The notes beneath the pieces are model-generated. The model searched no databases. It saw nothing but the letters and a program-made list of their open reading frames with translations, and was not told the origin of the DNA. A stretch of DNA of 64,000 nucleotides from Hahella ganghwensis DSM 17046 (lineage in GTDB: Bacteria; Pseudomonadota; Gammaproteobacteria; Pseudomonadales; Oleiphilaceae), in assembly GCF_000376785.1 (NCBI RefSeq), contig NZ_AQXX01000111.1, positions 1 to 64,000 of the forward strand. Reading direction: 5' to 3'. Positions within the stretch are counted from its first letter, which is position 1; each line of letters starts with the position of its first letter. The position numbers and the translations under genes are program-made. Shown here in pieces: positions 8,891 to 17,792 of the stretch.

Positions 8891-9832
8891 TTAGACTGTC
8901 AGAATAATCTTGCCACGGGTGTGACCTTTTTCCAGTTGAGCATGAGCCTGTGCAGCATCAGCCAGAGGGTAGCGTTTCTGGATATTGATGATCAGTTGTT
9001 TGTCGGCCACGTAATCAAGAAGCGTTTGTAATTGCTTGGCGTCAGGGTGGACCGTGTAACCCCTCGCGTGTTTACCCTGCTCCTTGGCCGCCTGGACGAT
9101 TTGTTCTGCGGTAATCGTCGGCAAAGTAACCAACGTGCCTCCAGTGGCGAGAAAATCCAGTGCCTGCAGGCCCGTCTCGCCACCCACAGCATCAAACACC
9201 AGATCCATATCTTTGAGCTGAGAAAGCGATTTCTCATTGTGATAATCCACGGGTTTGATTCCCAGCTCTTCAAGAAAATCATGGTGTGAAGTTGAAGCGG
9301 TACCCCAAACCTGGGCACCGTTATGGCGAGCCAGCTGTGCTGCAATATGTCCGACGCCTCCGGCCGCTGCGAGTACGGCGACTCTTTGCCCAGAACACAG
9401 GTTGCCGGTTTCATAAAGCCCTTGCCAGGCAGTTAAACCGGCCAGAGGCAGTGCCGCTGCCATTTCACTGTTAACTGAATCGGGTACGGAAGCCAGTATC
9501 TCGGGTATAGCCACAACGTATTCACTGTAGGCACCTGCGGGCAGTGGAAAATTCACCATGCCGCAAACACGCTGTCCGACTTCCCAGCCGGTGACGGCTG
9601 AACCTTTACTGTAGATTTCACCTGAAACATCGTAACCGGGTGTCCAGGGTAGTCTGGATTTGGCTTTCTCTGCGACAAATCCAAGGCCGCGGCGGGTTTT
9701 ATAATCGATGGGATTAATGCCGATGGCGTCGACCTTGATAACCACCTGATGAGATTGCGGTTCGGGAATCTCGGCCTCGATACTCTGAAGTACGTCAGGG
9801 GCTCCGAATTCGGTTATCTGGATCTGTTTCAT
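8891..9832 (-). CDS. NAD(P)H-dependent quinone oxidoreductase-like enzyme (zinc-free MDR family)
   Basis: A 313-residue medium-chain dehydrogenase/reductase. The GroES-like N-terminal domain carries KVDAIGINPIDYKTRRG, and the cofactor domain has the AAAGGVGHIAAQLA nucleotide-binding loop near residue 155. The structural-zinc cysteine cluster of alcohol dehydrogenases is absent, which points to the quinone reductase/enoyl reductase branch. Such enzymes reduce quinones or unsaturated carbonyls with NADPH and are often stress-induced. It is a single gene, convergent with nothing and divergent from the L,D-transpeptidase. The start ATG at 9832 opens directly into the conserved MKQIQITEFGAP. The exact substrate is unknown. 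Confidence 0.88.
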   Translation of the reverse strand: MKQIQITEFGAPDVLQSIEAEIPEPQSHQVVIKVDAIGINPIDYKTRRGLGFVAEKAKSRLPWTPGYDVSGEIYSKGSAVTGWEVGQRVCGMVNFPLPAGAYSEYVVAIPEILASVPDSVNSEMAAALPLAGLTAWQGLYETGNLCSGQRVAVLAAAGGVGHIAAQLARHNGAQVWGTASTSHHDFLEELGIKPVDYHNEKSLSQLKDMDLVFDAVGGETGLQALDFLATGGTLVTLPTITAEQIVQAAKEQGKHARGYTVHPDAKQLQTLLDYVADKQLIINIQKRYPLADAAQAHAQLEKGHTRGKIILTV

Positions 9833-10132
9833 GGCGTACCTGTCTTAGTCTGTAATTTTTATTGATTGCCTGCCAGGCCCTTTCCGGTATTGCCGCCCGG
9901 TAAATAACCCGCAAGGTGAATTAAAATGGAAAGAGGCGAAGTATAACCTTTTCGGATTAAGCTCTCCATGGCGAGTCAATGTCGCGTATTACGTGGGGGA
10001 CAGAAAGGATTGCACTATGCGGCGTCCTGCCTGAAAATGCAGAAAGATTATGAATTAGCCAACCGGAGCCCCATCCTGACAGGGAACCCGGTACCTAAGG
10101 TGAAAGAAAGCTCAGTAGAAAGTACATTCAAT
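9833..10132. other. Intergenic region between divergent oxidoreductase and L,D-transpeptidase genes
   Basis: These 300 bases should hold both promoters. An open frame reads in from 9968 to join the transpeptidase, but it does not look like coding sequence and precedes the signal peptide. I see no convincing operator or RNA structure. Confidence 0.5.
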
Positions 10133-11089
10133 ATGTTAAATGCGATGAAAAACATTGTTATCAGGAGATTGAGCCTCCTCCTGGCGGTGTCCATGTCCTT
10201 TGTGACTATTGCCGATGCAGCAGAGTATCCTTGGCAAAAAGGGCAGTCCATTATCGGTGAGGAAAAGGTCCTGATTGCCAAACGGGAATATACTTTTGTC
10301 GATCTTGGTGAGGAATATAACTTCGGATTCAATGAATTGATCCAGGCTAATCCAGAGGTTGATGCATGGTTGCCTGTCGCTGGAGACAAAATTGTCCTGC
10401 CAGGAAAGTTTTTGCTGCCGGATACTCCCCCAGAAGGTATTGTCATTAACCTTCCCGAATATCGCCTTTACTATTTTTCGCCAGAAAAGAAAAAGGTGAT
10501 TTCCTATCCTATTGGAATCGGAACGGTCGATTTCCCGACACCCGAGATGGATACCACTGTGAAAATGGGGTTGGAGAAGCCCACCTGGTATCCGCCGGAG
10601 TCTGTGCGCAAACAACGGTTAAAGGAGTATGGAGAAGTGTTGCCGGCTTCTATCCCTGCCGGTCCCGATAATCCTCTGGGCCCTTTTGCTCTGTTGCTGG
10701 ACTCTAACGGTTATCTGATTCACGGGACTAACAAAGGTGTTGGCATAGGAATGAGAGTCAGTCACGGATGTATTCGACTTTATAACTGGGACATCGAGGA
10801 ACTGGTTTCCATCACGGCTAAGAATACCCCTGTCAGAATAATCAAGCAGCCGGTCAAGCTGGCGATCAATGGGGATCAGATGTGGGCAGAGATTCATGCA
10901 GAAGAAGGCGACAGCATTACGCAGCGAAAGCGGTATTTCATCAACGCACTGACACGGCTGAATATACCCGCATCACGTTATGATCTGGACGCTGAAGCTA
11001 TTGAAAGAATGATCCGGCAGAACACCGGAATCCCTTCCGTTGTTGGCGTCATGATTCAGAAGTCACCATCCCTGGCGGCTGCGCAATAG
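10133..11089 (+). CDS. Periplasmic L,D-transpeptidase (ErfK/YbiS/YcfS/YnhG family)
   Basis: A secreted enzyme of about 318 residues with a signal peptide ending at ADA-AEYPW, a LysM-like segment (YTFVDLGEEYNFGFNELIQA), and a YkuD catalytic domain with IHGTNKGVGIGMRVSHGCIR; the Cys in SHGC is the nucleophile. The family either forms 3-3 peptidoglycan crosslinks or attaches Braun-type lipoprotein to peptidoglycan. The ErfK-like layout with an N-terminal LysM part fits the second role, and an OprI-like lipoprotein ending in Lys lies directly downstream on the other strand. The start is uncertain: ATG at 10133 or 10145 precedes the signal peptide, neither with a strong Shine-Dalgarno site; the frame is open back to 9968. 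Confidence 0.9.
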   Translation: MLNAMKNIVIRRLSLLLAVSMSFVTIADAAEYPWQKGQSIIGEEKVLIAKREYTFVDLGEEYNFGFNELIQANPEVDAWLPVAGDKIVLPGKFLLPDTPPEGIVINLPEYRLYYFSPEKKKVISYPIGIGTVDFPTPEMDTTVKMGLEKPTWYPPESVRKQRLKEYGEVLPASIPAGPDNPLGPFALLLDSNGYLIHGTNKGVGIGMRVSHGCIRLYNWDIEELVSITAKNTPVRIIKQPVKLAINGDQMWAEIHAEEGDSITQRKRYFINALTRLNIPASRYDLDAEAIERMIRQNTGIPSVVGVMIQKSPSLAAAQ

Positions 11090-11090
11090 T

Positions 11091-11109
11091 CGGCGCGGTA
11101 GGCGCGCCG
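11091..11109. terminator. Hairpin between convergent L,D-transpeptidase and lipoprotein genes
   Basis: CGGCGCG-GTAGG-CGCGCCG is a perfect 7-bp GC-only stem one base after the transpeptidase stop codon, between two convergent genes. Neither side has a U tract, so it may act with Rho or protect 3' ends. Confidence 0.5.
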
Positions 11110-11145
11110 GTTACACAATTATCCGAATCAGATTTGTCACAAAAA

Positions 11146-11451
11146 TTATTTGCTGCTGGCTTTCTGCAGCATTCTGCGAGCACGTTCGTTTGCTTCCTCT
11201 GCTGCTTTTTGCGCCGCCAGTGCAGCGGCCAAAGCTTCTTCTGCTTTTGCGTATGCAGCATCTGCACGAGACTGTGCAGAGTTGGCTGTGCTCAGGGCTG
11301 TGTCGGCAGTGTTTTGTGCGTTGGAGACAGCTTGTTCTGCCTGGTTGGCAGTACGGGTGGCGTCATCCAGAGCCTGGCGATCTTGCTCAGACATGCTGGC
11401 ACAACCGGAGGCCAGTGCAATGACAGATCCTAAAACTAAGATTTTCTTCAT
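11146..11451 (-). CDS. Alanine-zipper outer membrane lipoprotein (OprI/Lpp-like)
   Basis: A 101-residue lipoprotein: signal peptide with lipobox LASGC (Cys17), then an alanine-rich heptad coiled coil to about residue 90, ending NERARRMLQKASSK. The tail closely resembles Pseudomonas OprI, and the terminal Lys is the residue that Lpp-type proteins use for attachment to peptidoglycan. It is longer than OprI (about 83) because the Ala zipper is extended. Role: tethering the outer membrane to the cell wall. The start has AGGGGA seven bases before ATG. The L,D-transpeptidase next door is the likely attaching enzyme. Confidence 0.9.
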   Translation of the reverse strand: MKKILVLGSVIALASGCASMSEQDRQALDDATRTANQAEQAVSNAQNTADTALSTANSAQSRADAAYAKAEEALAAALAAQKAAEEANERARRMLQKASSK

Positions 11452-11863
11452 TTGTATCCCCTTAAGTGTGGATTAATTTGTTCAAGTCGTAGTATTGGAG
11501 CCTCTTGTTGATGACCACCGGTGAAACAGCTTAATTCAATCCGGTTTCAACAGCCGAGTGCCGTTCTTTTTATCATTGCCAGTTTAGATGGCTTACACGA
11601 CGGCGTCACTGTGTTGTGCCAGTGTAATAGGGGTTGAAGCGCAAGAAAAGATAATTTACCGAACCTGTTGTCACGATCAATCTACGCGGTCTGCCGTGAG
11701 TTGACCGGAAAATATCAGAGTAAAATACTCCGGTATTTCGCTTCATCCGAGGATAAACAGGCAGCTTTTGAATATCGGTGGCATAATACACGGCAAGGCC
11801 GTAAGAGGTTTGCCAAGTAGTCCCCTACTGCCCGCCATAATAATAAACCGAGGTACCGCTGTT
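11452..11863. other. Intergenic region between divergent lipoprotein and dctB genes
   Basis: About 400 bases that should hold the strong promoter expected for an Lpp-type gene and the dctB promoter. The frame of dctB is open from 11768 (TTG), but the first 32 codons do not look like a sensor N-terminus. No clear sigma-54 site or palindrome was found. Confidence 0.45.
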
Positions 11864-13768
11864 TTGTCAGTCACCCGATATCGACATAATATTATTTTGA
11901 TGCTGATTGTCATGGGATTGGCGGTCGTTATCAGTATCCTGGCCAGGGACTGGGCGCACAGATCTGCCGTGGCGGACCTGGATCGGGATGCAGGCTATGA
12001 GTTGCGTCGAGCGGTTGCCGGTTTACAGGCGATACTGGCGGAATATGATTCGCTGCCACATATTCTGGCAATTGATCCTCGCCTGCAGCAGGCATTGCAG
12101 GATCCCACTAATCCGCAAATTATCGATGAAACCAATCGCTACCTGGAATCTATCAATCAGATCGGAAAATCTTCCGATGTTTACCTGATGAATTCCGAGG
12201 GCACCACTATTGCCGCCAATAACTGGCGCAGTGTGAAATCATTTGTCGGGAACAATTTCCGATATAGGCCCTACTTTCGTGATGCCATGGAAGGGCGTCC
12301 CGGTCGTTATTTCGCATTGGGTACCACCTCCGATATCCGGGGCTTTTATTTTTCTTTCCCTGTCTCGGACGATGACGTCATTGTAGGTGTTGTGGTTGTG
12401 AAAATCAGTCTGTCGGATGTCGAGCAGCAATGGGCAAGCCCTTGGGGACAGAATACCTTTGAAGTCATGGTGACCGACCAGTTTGGTGTGGTATTTATTT
12501 CAACACGAGCTGAATGGCGATTTCGCTACACCAGGCCAATTTCGCAGAATGAGCAGATAATATTGAACGTTGAGCGCCGCTATTCCGATACAGCGCTGCA
12601 GCCGATTCAGTATGAAGAAGCGGAAAATCCGACCAAACTGCTGGCAACTGGAGCCAAGTTTGTCACTGTGGGAACTGATCCAAATGCAACAAAGGTTTAT
12701 CTTGAGCGTGAAGCCGATATGCCGGAGGCTGGGTGGCAGGTGAAATTGCTAATGCCACTGGACAGGGTAAAGCAGGAAGTCAGTAACGTGCTTCTGATGA
12801 GTTTGTCCATGTTCCTGGTCATTGTGTTGCTGGCAATGCTGCTTATGGAGCGCTATCGTCGGGAAAGAGCGATGCGACATGCTCAGGAGCAACTGGAAGC
12901 CAGAGTTGAGCACCGTACCAAAGATCTTTCTGAAGCCAATATTCGCCTTCAGAATGAAGTGGCCGAACGCAAAAGAACCGAGTCAGCCCTCAAGCAGACC
13001 CAGGAAGAGTTAGTGCAAGCGGCTAAACTGGCATTGTTGGGGCAGTTGTCGGCGAGTATCAATCACGAGCTGAACCAGCCACTAACGGCACTGCGCAGCT
13101 ACGCACAGAACGCCCAAGCGTTTATTGATCGGCAATTGCACGATAAAGCCCAGATGAATTTGCAGGAAATTGTGCAACTGATTGACCATATGGCCAGCAT
13201 CATCGGGCAGTTGAAAGTATTTTCCCGTAAGGAAGCGGAGTCCGTGGGAGCTATTCATGTTGGCGCCTGCATATCTGCCGCCCTGAAAATTACAGAGTCA
13301 GAAATTCGGCGTCATCAAATAGATCTAGTGATGAATACGGAAGACCAGGATGTGTTTGTCTTGGCAGATATGGTAAGACTGGAGCAAGTACTTATTAATC
13401 TGATCACTAACGGTGTCCAGGCTATTGCAGAAGCGTCAGCGGATAATTCTGAGCGACGTCTGAATGTCGACGTGACGGAGCACCGGGACCATGTTCGTAT
13501 ACAGGTTCAGGACAGTGGCCCGGGGATATCGGAAGAAGCGCTGTCACATTTGTTTGAACCCTTTTTTACCACCAAGACCCAGTCTCAGGGGCTGGGTCTT
13601 GGCCTGTCAATATCACACAGGATTGCTGAGTCGATGGGAGGAAGCCTGACAGCCCGCAACGCCGTTGGGGGGGGCGCGGTGTTTATCATTTCCCTGCGCA
13701 AGGCGGAGGTCCAGAATGAACCTGAAATGCCGGCAGAGTCAGCGTCTGGTCTATCGATAGACAAGTAG
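11864..13768 (+). CDS. dctB: C4-dicarboxylate sensor histidine kinase DctB
   Basis: A sensor kinase of about 634 residues. An N-terminal membrane helix is followed by a periplasmic double-Cache domain (about 30-270, including DVYLMNSEGTTIAANNW and RYRPYFRDAMEGRPGRYFALG), a second helix, a coiled coil rich in Glu/Arg, then HisKA with SINHELNQPLTALRSYAQ (phospho-His) and HATPase with LINLITNGVQAI, DSGPGI and GLGLGLSIS boxes. In the family it senses succinate, fumarate or malate and phosphorylates DctD. dctD follows after 66 bp. I take TTG at 11864 because GAGGT lies nine bases before it and it puts the first helix at the N-terminus; another TTG at 11768 would add 32 residues. The transport genes dctPQM are not in the window. 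Confidence 0.88.
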   Translation: MSVTRYRHNIILMLIVMGLAVVISILARDWAHRSAVADLDRDAGYELRRAVAGLQAILAEYDSLPHILAIDPRLQQALQDPTNPQIIDETNRYLESINQIGKSSDVYLMNSEGTTIAANNWRSVKSFVGNNFRYRPYFRDAMEGRPGRYFALGTTSDIRGFYFSFPVSDDDVIVGVVVVKISLSDVEQQWASPWGQNTFEVMVTDQFGVVFISTRAEWRFRYTRPISQNEQIILNVERRYSDTALQPIQYEEAENPTKLLATGAKFVTVGTDPNATKVYLEREADMPEAGWQVKLLMPLDRVKQEVSNVLLMSLSMFLVIVLLAMLLMERYRRERAMRHAQEQLEARVEHRTKDLSEANIRLQNEVAERKRTESALKQTQEELVQAAKLALLGQLSASINHELNQPLTALRSYAQNAQAFIDRQLHDKAQMNLQEIVQLIDHMASIIGQLKVFSRKEAESVGAIHVGACISAALKITESEIRRHQIDLVMNTEDQDVFVLADMVRLEQVLINLITNGVQAIAEASADNSERRLNVDVTEHRDHVRIQVQDSGPGISEEALSHLFEPFFTTKTQSQGLGLGLSISHRIAESMGGSLTARNAVGGGAVFIISLRKAEVQNEPEMPAESASGLSIDK

Positions 13769-13834
13769 ATTATATGTTGCGTGAACAGCATAGAAACACG
13801 TTTTTAATCAAGAATGAGAAAGTGGTGAACTCCA

Positions 13835-15232
13835 TTGCCAGAAACTGAAAGCCAGAATGATTATTCAGACCTGCTGAGCAATATGCAGGTGTTGGTGATT
13901 GACGACGACCGTCATGTTGCCAATTCACTGTGTCAGACCCTGGAGCTGGAATCGATCCAGGCCAGAGGATTCTATAATGCCAGGAGCGCTCTGGAGCAAA
14001 TGACCAATGACTGGAATGGCATCATTGTGTCCGATATCAATATGCCGGGGATCAACGGTCTGGAATTGATGGAGCGGGTGCATCAGGTGGACCGGGATAT
14101 ACCGGTCATTCTGATAACCGGGCATGGTGATATTTCCATGGCAGTTTCCGCTATGCGGACCGGTGCATATGACTTTATCGAGAAGCCCTTCAGTAACGAA
14201 CGATTACTGGATACGGTCAAGCGGGGTCTTGAGAAAAGGGCACTGACCATGGAGAACCGGGACCTGAAGCGGGAATTACAGGAACAGAACCTCCCCGGAC
14301 CCAGAATTCTCGGTCGCACCCAGTCTGTCCAAAGACTCAGACGTGTGCTTACTCAGATCATGAATACTCCTGCTGATATTCTGTTGATTGGAGAAACCGG
14401 AGTCGGTAAGGAACTGGTCGCCCGATACCTCCACGAACACAGTAATCGTCGAAACGGTAACTTTGTGGCCATCAACTGCGGTGCGGTGCCGGAGAATCTG
14501 ATTGAAAGTGAGTTATTCGGTCATGAAGCCGGCGCTTTTACGGGTGCCGACAAAAAACGTATTGGCAAGTTTGAACATGCTAACGGCGGTACATTGTTTC
14601 TGGATGAAATAGAAAGTATGCCGCTGACCCTACAGGTCAAGATTCTTCGGGTGTTGGAAGAGCGTAAGGTCGAACGCCTGGGATCAAATCAACTGATTCC
14701 TTTGGATATCCGCGTCATTGCAGCTACCAAGGTCAGTCTGAAGGATATGTCTGATCATAGTGAATTTCGCTCAGATCTCTATTACCGGTTGAATACAGTT
14801 GCAGTGGAAATTCCGCCGTTGAGAGAACGTCTGGACGATGTCCCCTTATTATTTGAACACTTTGCCCTGATTGCGGCTGCCCGTTACCAGCGTGAGACGG
14901 TGCCCATCAGTGTCGAGCACCGCCATAAGTTGTTGACCCATGACTGGCCGGGTAATGTACGGGAGTTGAGAAACCTGGCGGAGCGTTATGTCATCATGGG
15001 GGAGGAATGCTCTTTTGAAATGGAGCAGATGTTGACCGATCAGGAAATCCAGAGTCGGCAGACTTTGTCGGAAAAAGTGGAATTTTACGAGGAAACCCTG
15101 ATCAGGGAATCTCTGGCGACAAATCACGGAAGTATTAAAAATACCATGCTGTCTCTGGGGCTGCCTCGTAAAACGCTTTACGACAAGCTGAAAAAGTATG
15201 GTATCAATCGTCAGGAATACCGTGAGGACTGA
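13835..15232 (+). CDS. dctD: C4-dicarboxylate sigma-54 response regulator DctD
   Basis: A 465-residue NtrC-family activator. The receiver domain (about 15-130) has acidic pocket DDD and phospho-Asp in [11 protein letters not shown]. The AAA+ domain (about 145-375) has Walker A GETGVGKE, the sigma-54 contact loop GAFTGA, and Walker [11 protein letters not shown]. The C-terminal Fis-type helix-turn-helix ends [17 protein letters not shown]. It activates sigma-54 promoters, classically that of the dicarboxylate transporter. It starts at TTG 13835 with a GGTGA site eight bases upstream. It is cotranscribed with dctB. A weak hairpin (CCGGT/ACCGG) lies between its stop and the convergent acetyltransferase gene. 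Confidence 0.92.
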   Translation: MPETESQNDYSDLLSNMQVLVIDDDRHVANSLCQTLELESIQARGFYNARSALEQMTNDWNGIIVSDINMPGINGLELMERVHQVDRDIPVILITGHGDISMAVSAMRTGAYDFIEKPFSNERLLDTVKRGLEKRALTMENRDLKRELQEQNLPGPRILGRTQSVQRLRRVLTQIMNTPADILLIGETGVGKELVARYLHEHSNRRNGNFVAINCGAVPENLIESELFGHEAGAFTGADKKRIGKFEHANGGTLFLDEIESMPLTLQVKILRVLEERKVERLGSNQLIPLDIRVIAATKVSLKDMSDHSEFRSDLYYRLNTVAVEIPPLRERLDDVPLLFEHFALIAAARYQRETVPISVEHRHKLLTHDWPGNVRELRNLAERYVIMGEECSFEMEQMLTDQEIQSRQTLSEKVEFYEETLIRESLATNHGSIKNTMLSLGLPRKTLYDKLKKYGINRQEYRED

Positions 15233-15254
15233 CAGAGGCCGGTTGTAATGATTT

Positions 15255-15848
15255 TTATACCGGACTCTTGATCCAGAAAATCATTGGTTTGGAGGTTTCC
15301 TCTGGCTCACCGATATCCTGCCAGCTGTAACAGGTGTTGAGTTCAGGACGTTGTTGATATCCTCGAGCTTCCCAGAATTGATTCAGAGGTCTGTAATTTG
15401 GCGGACGTTGCGGGTGGTTTTCCGGACGTTCGACGGCGCAGAATGTTGTCCATCTGAAGCAATTGTGCCAGGCGAAAGCTTCTCTGGCGTCGAAAAACAT
15501 GTGGCCGATGCCTCTACCCCGAAAGTTTTTATCCAAGACAGACTCCCCGAAATAGAAGTACTGGCTGATATTCAGACCATGTTCTTTAAAGGGGGCTTGA
15601 AATTCTTCATCTGCATCGATCAATGGCAGGCCAGTGGCGGCACCAACGACTTTTCTGTTGACCTTTGCCAGGATAAACACGCTTTTATCGGAGCTTGCAT
15701 ATTTCTTCAGATAGTCTGATTCATAGTCGAGGCTTCCTTCATATAAGTAGGGAAACTCACGAAAAACCTGAAGACGCAGTTTGGCAATATCCTCAAGCCA
15801 GGGGGTAATGTCGCGTCCACTGACCGTGTCTATTTCTATTTGTTCCAC
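15255..15848 (-). CDS. GNAT family N-acetyltransferase
   Basis: A 197-residue single-domain acyltransferase. The acetyl-CoA pyrophosphate-binding motif A reads VLDKNFRGRGIGHMFFDARE near residues 104-123, with the R-G-x-G-I/G pattern. N-terminal strands include LRLQVFREFPYLYEG, seen in a branch of putative acetyltransferases. The C-terminal part has PLNQFWEARGYQQRPE, matching the usual motif B end. The acceptor (protein, small amine or antibiotic) cannot be read from sequence. It is a single gene convergent with dctD; 284 bp separate it from the divergent macro-domain gene. Confidence 0.85.
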   Translation of the reverse strand: MEQIEIDTVSGRDITPWLEDIAKLRLQVFREFPYLYEGSLDYESDYLKKYASSDKSVFILAKVNRKVVGAATGLPLIDADEEFQAPFKEHGLNISQYFYFGESVLDKNFRGRGIGHMFFDAREAFAWHNCFRWTTFCAVERPENHPQRPPNYRPLNQFWEARGYQQRPELNTCYSWQDIGEPEETSKPMIFWIKSPV

Positions 15849-16132
15849 TGTGATTCCCTGATACCCCCTATTTGGTTTAGCTACAGTATATCAACCCTGC
15901 TCCAGCATGCTTACCTTTGAACGGCAAAATGTGGCTATCGCGACCAGAACTTTTTGTTTGGTGCCTCTGCCTTTTGGGTCTAATTGAGACCTGAAGGCGA
16001 GGGTTCCGCTACCCAATGGCCTGCGCAAACCGGATTGCTGTGCAATACTTAAACAAGCATTGGATATTATCGGTTGTCTGATGTGCAGTCTATTACCGGA
16101 AAGTTTCTAACTCAGGATAAGGAGATTGCTTC

Positions 16133-16648
16133 ATGATTGAACTGCTTCAGGGAGATATTACCCTTCTGGAGGTTGATGCCATTGTTTGTCCGGCTCATAA
16201 ATATCTCAGTAAAGGTCGTGGCTTATCTGCTGTCATCCATGAAAAAGCTGGGCCGGAACTGGATCGGGTGTGCGAAACACTCGGAAGTGATTGCACTGCC
16301 GGCAATGCGGTCATCACACCGGGATTTAATCTCCCCTGCAAATTTATTATCCACTCAGTAACGCCGCTTTGGACTGGCGGAGATCAATGGGGCGGTTCCA
16401 CGTTATCTGTACTGGGTGATTGTTTTAGAAACGCCGTCAGGCTTGCTGAAGAGAATAACGTCAACACCATCGCTTTTCCTGCACTGGGTGCTGGCACAAA
16501 TCGTACTCCACATTCTATAGTTGCCCATGAAGCGCTCGAGATTCTGATACCTGCAACGGAGAGGTTTCAGAGATTGATTGTGTGTCTGCACAATCCAGTT
16601 GAGTTAGAAGAATGGAACAAGGTATATCAGAAGTTTTATGGTGATTAG
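16133..16648 (+). CDS. Macro-domain protein with altered ADP-ribose-binding loop
   Basis: A 171-residue protein that is all macro domain. It opens IELLQGDITLLEVDAIVCPA and has KGRGLSAVIHEKAG, CKFIIHSVTPLW and TIAFPALGAGTNRTP at the places of the binding loops. Canonical deacetylases/hydrolases read VNAAN followed by GGGGV; here the segment reads VCPAH and GRGLS, so the Asn residues that position ADP-ribose are missing. The gene is probably a binder or a divergent hydrolase of ADP-ribosyl or O-acetyl-ADP-ribose groups. The Shine-Dalgarno AAGGAG precedes ATG by about nine bases. It is a single gene with no partner ADP-ribosyltransferase nearby. Confidence 0.85.
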   Translation: MIELLQGDITLLEVDAIVCPAHKYLSKGRGLSAVIHEKAGPELDRVCETLGSDCTAGNAVITPGFNLPCKFIIHSVTPLWTGGDQWGGSTLSVLGDCFRNAVRLAEENNVNTIAFPALGAGTNRTPHSIVAHEALEILIPATERFQRLIVCLHNPVELEEWNKVYQKFYGD

Positions 16649-16784
16649 GGAAAGTATATCGTTCCGACATCTGGTGGGTGTTACACAACGATATCCAATC
16701 TCACTAAAATCATGAGAAAGACCGGTATAGATTGGCGTAAGATTATAACTTGGTGAATCAATTAAGCTGTGCGGAAGCCGAAAA

Positions 16785-17720
16785 GTGCCGGGAAGTCTTC
16801 GAACCCTCTTCAAAATATTAATTCTATGCTCATTACCTTTATCTGCCTCAGCGGAAATTTATCGTTGGGTGGATGAAAGTGGCAGAGTCCACTTCAGTGA
16901 CACCAGCCAGAACAAACCCGGGCAAATCGAAGTTAAGCTGAAGACAGAAAAACTGTATTGGAAGAAGCTTGAAATTGATGTCGACGGCAAAGGTGGAAAG
17001 TTAACTGAGAGCGATACTTCCAGAATTCAACAGGATGTGAACAATGTTTATCGGTTTTACGATCAAAAGCTCTATTTTGATATATATAAAACTGTGCCGG
17101 TGAAAGTAGTCGTTTATTCGGATTTCAATAGCTACAACACTTTTGTTCGTTCCAAATCAAATATGGAGCACGGTCGTACTTCAGGGATGTTCTTCAGAAG
17201 GGACAACCTGATCGCCATCTATTTACGCGAGAACATGGAGCAATTCTACCGAACCCTCAAGCATGAGACGAGTCACGCGGTTGTACACATCCTGACGGAT
17301 TATTTGCCAAGTTGGTTGAATGAAGGGCTGGCAGAAAATATGGAAACCTTGATCAGCCGGGATGGTGAACTCATTATTCAGCACCATAGTCATAACTACA
17401 AGCGTGTAAGAATGCAGTTTGAGAAAGGCTCATTGATGGGGATACGAGAGTTTTTATCTCTTACCAGTGGTGACTGGCAGGCTGAAGATAGAAATTCAGA
17501 TTACATACTTCACTCCCAGGCCGGCGAGCTTACCCGCATGCTCCTGTCCTCCCCCAGTCAGAGAAGTTTTATCACGCAATTGATACATGGCTTCAAACGC
17601 GGAAGCAGAGTCCTGACCTTTGCACTGGTTGAAAAGGAATACATCGGCGGGCTTAGTGTGATGCAGACAAACTGGGATAATTGGGTGCGCAGAGAAGAGC
17701 AATTACCTATTAGGCTTTAA
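16785..17720 (+). CDS. Secreted DUF4124 and peptidase MA-like zincin protein
   Basis: A 311-residue exported protein. A signal peptide ends SASA-EIYRW, then comes a DUF4124 segment (EIYRWVDESGRVHFSDT) common at the N-terminus of proteobacterial periplasmic proteins. The C-terminal domain (about 90-300) has HETSHAVVH, the HExxH zinc site, followed by NEGLAENMET supplying the third Glu ligand, as in gluzincins of the peptidase MA-like group. Role: probable periplasmic metallopeptidase, target unknown. It starts at GTG 16785 with GGAAG upstream. It is convergent with the small heat-shock operon, with a hairpin between them. Confidence 0.82.
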   Translation: MPGSLRTLFKILILCSLPLSASAEIYRWVDESGRVHFSDTSQNKPGQIEVKLKTEKLYWKKLEIDVDGKGGKLTESDTSRIQQDVNNVYRFYDQKLYFDIYKTVPVKVVVYSDFNSYNTFVRSKSNMEHGRTSGMFFRRDNLIAIYLRENMEQFYRTLKHETSHAVVHILTDYLPSWLNEGLAENMETLISRDGELIIQHHSHNYKRVRMQFEKGSLMGIREFLSLTSGDWQAEDRNSDYILHSQAGELTRMLLSSPSQRSFITQLIHGFKRGSRVLTFALVEKEYIGGLSVMQTNWDNWVRREEQLPIRL

Positions 17721-17736
17721 TTTAAGTTGAAGAATG

Positions 17737-17770
17737 TCAACCGTGACACAGTTGAGAGTGCCACGGTTGA
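17737..17770. terminator. Bidirectional hairpin between convergent genes
   Basis: TCAACCGTG and CACGGTTGA form a perfect 9-bp stem around a 16-base loop, placed between the stop of the peptidase gene (17720) and the stop of the small heat-shock gene (17793). The flanks are A/T-rich on both sides (TTTAATTTAAG and ATTAATTT). Confidence 0.55.
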
Positions 17771-17792
17771 ATTAATTTCGGTCATCGAAATA

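Noticed and set aside
9968-10132. N-terminal extension of the L,D-transpeptidase
   Set aside because: A signal peptide begins at 10133-10145; the 55 codons before it would bury it and look non-coding.
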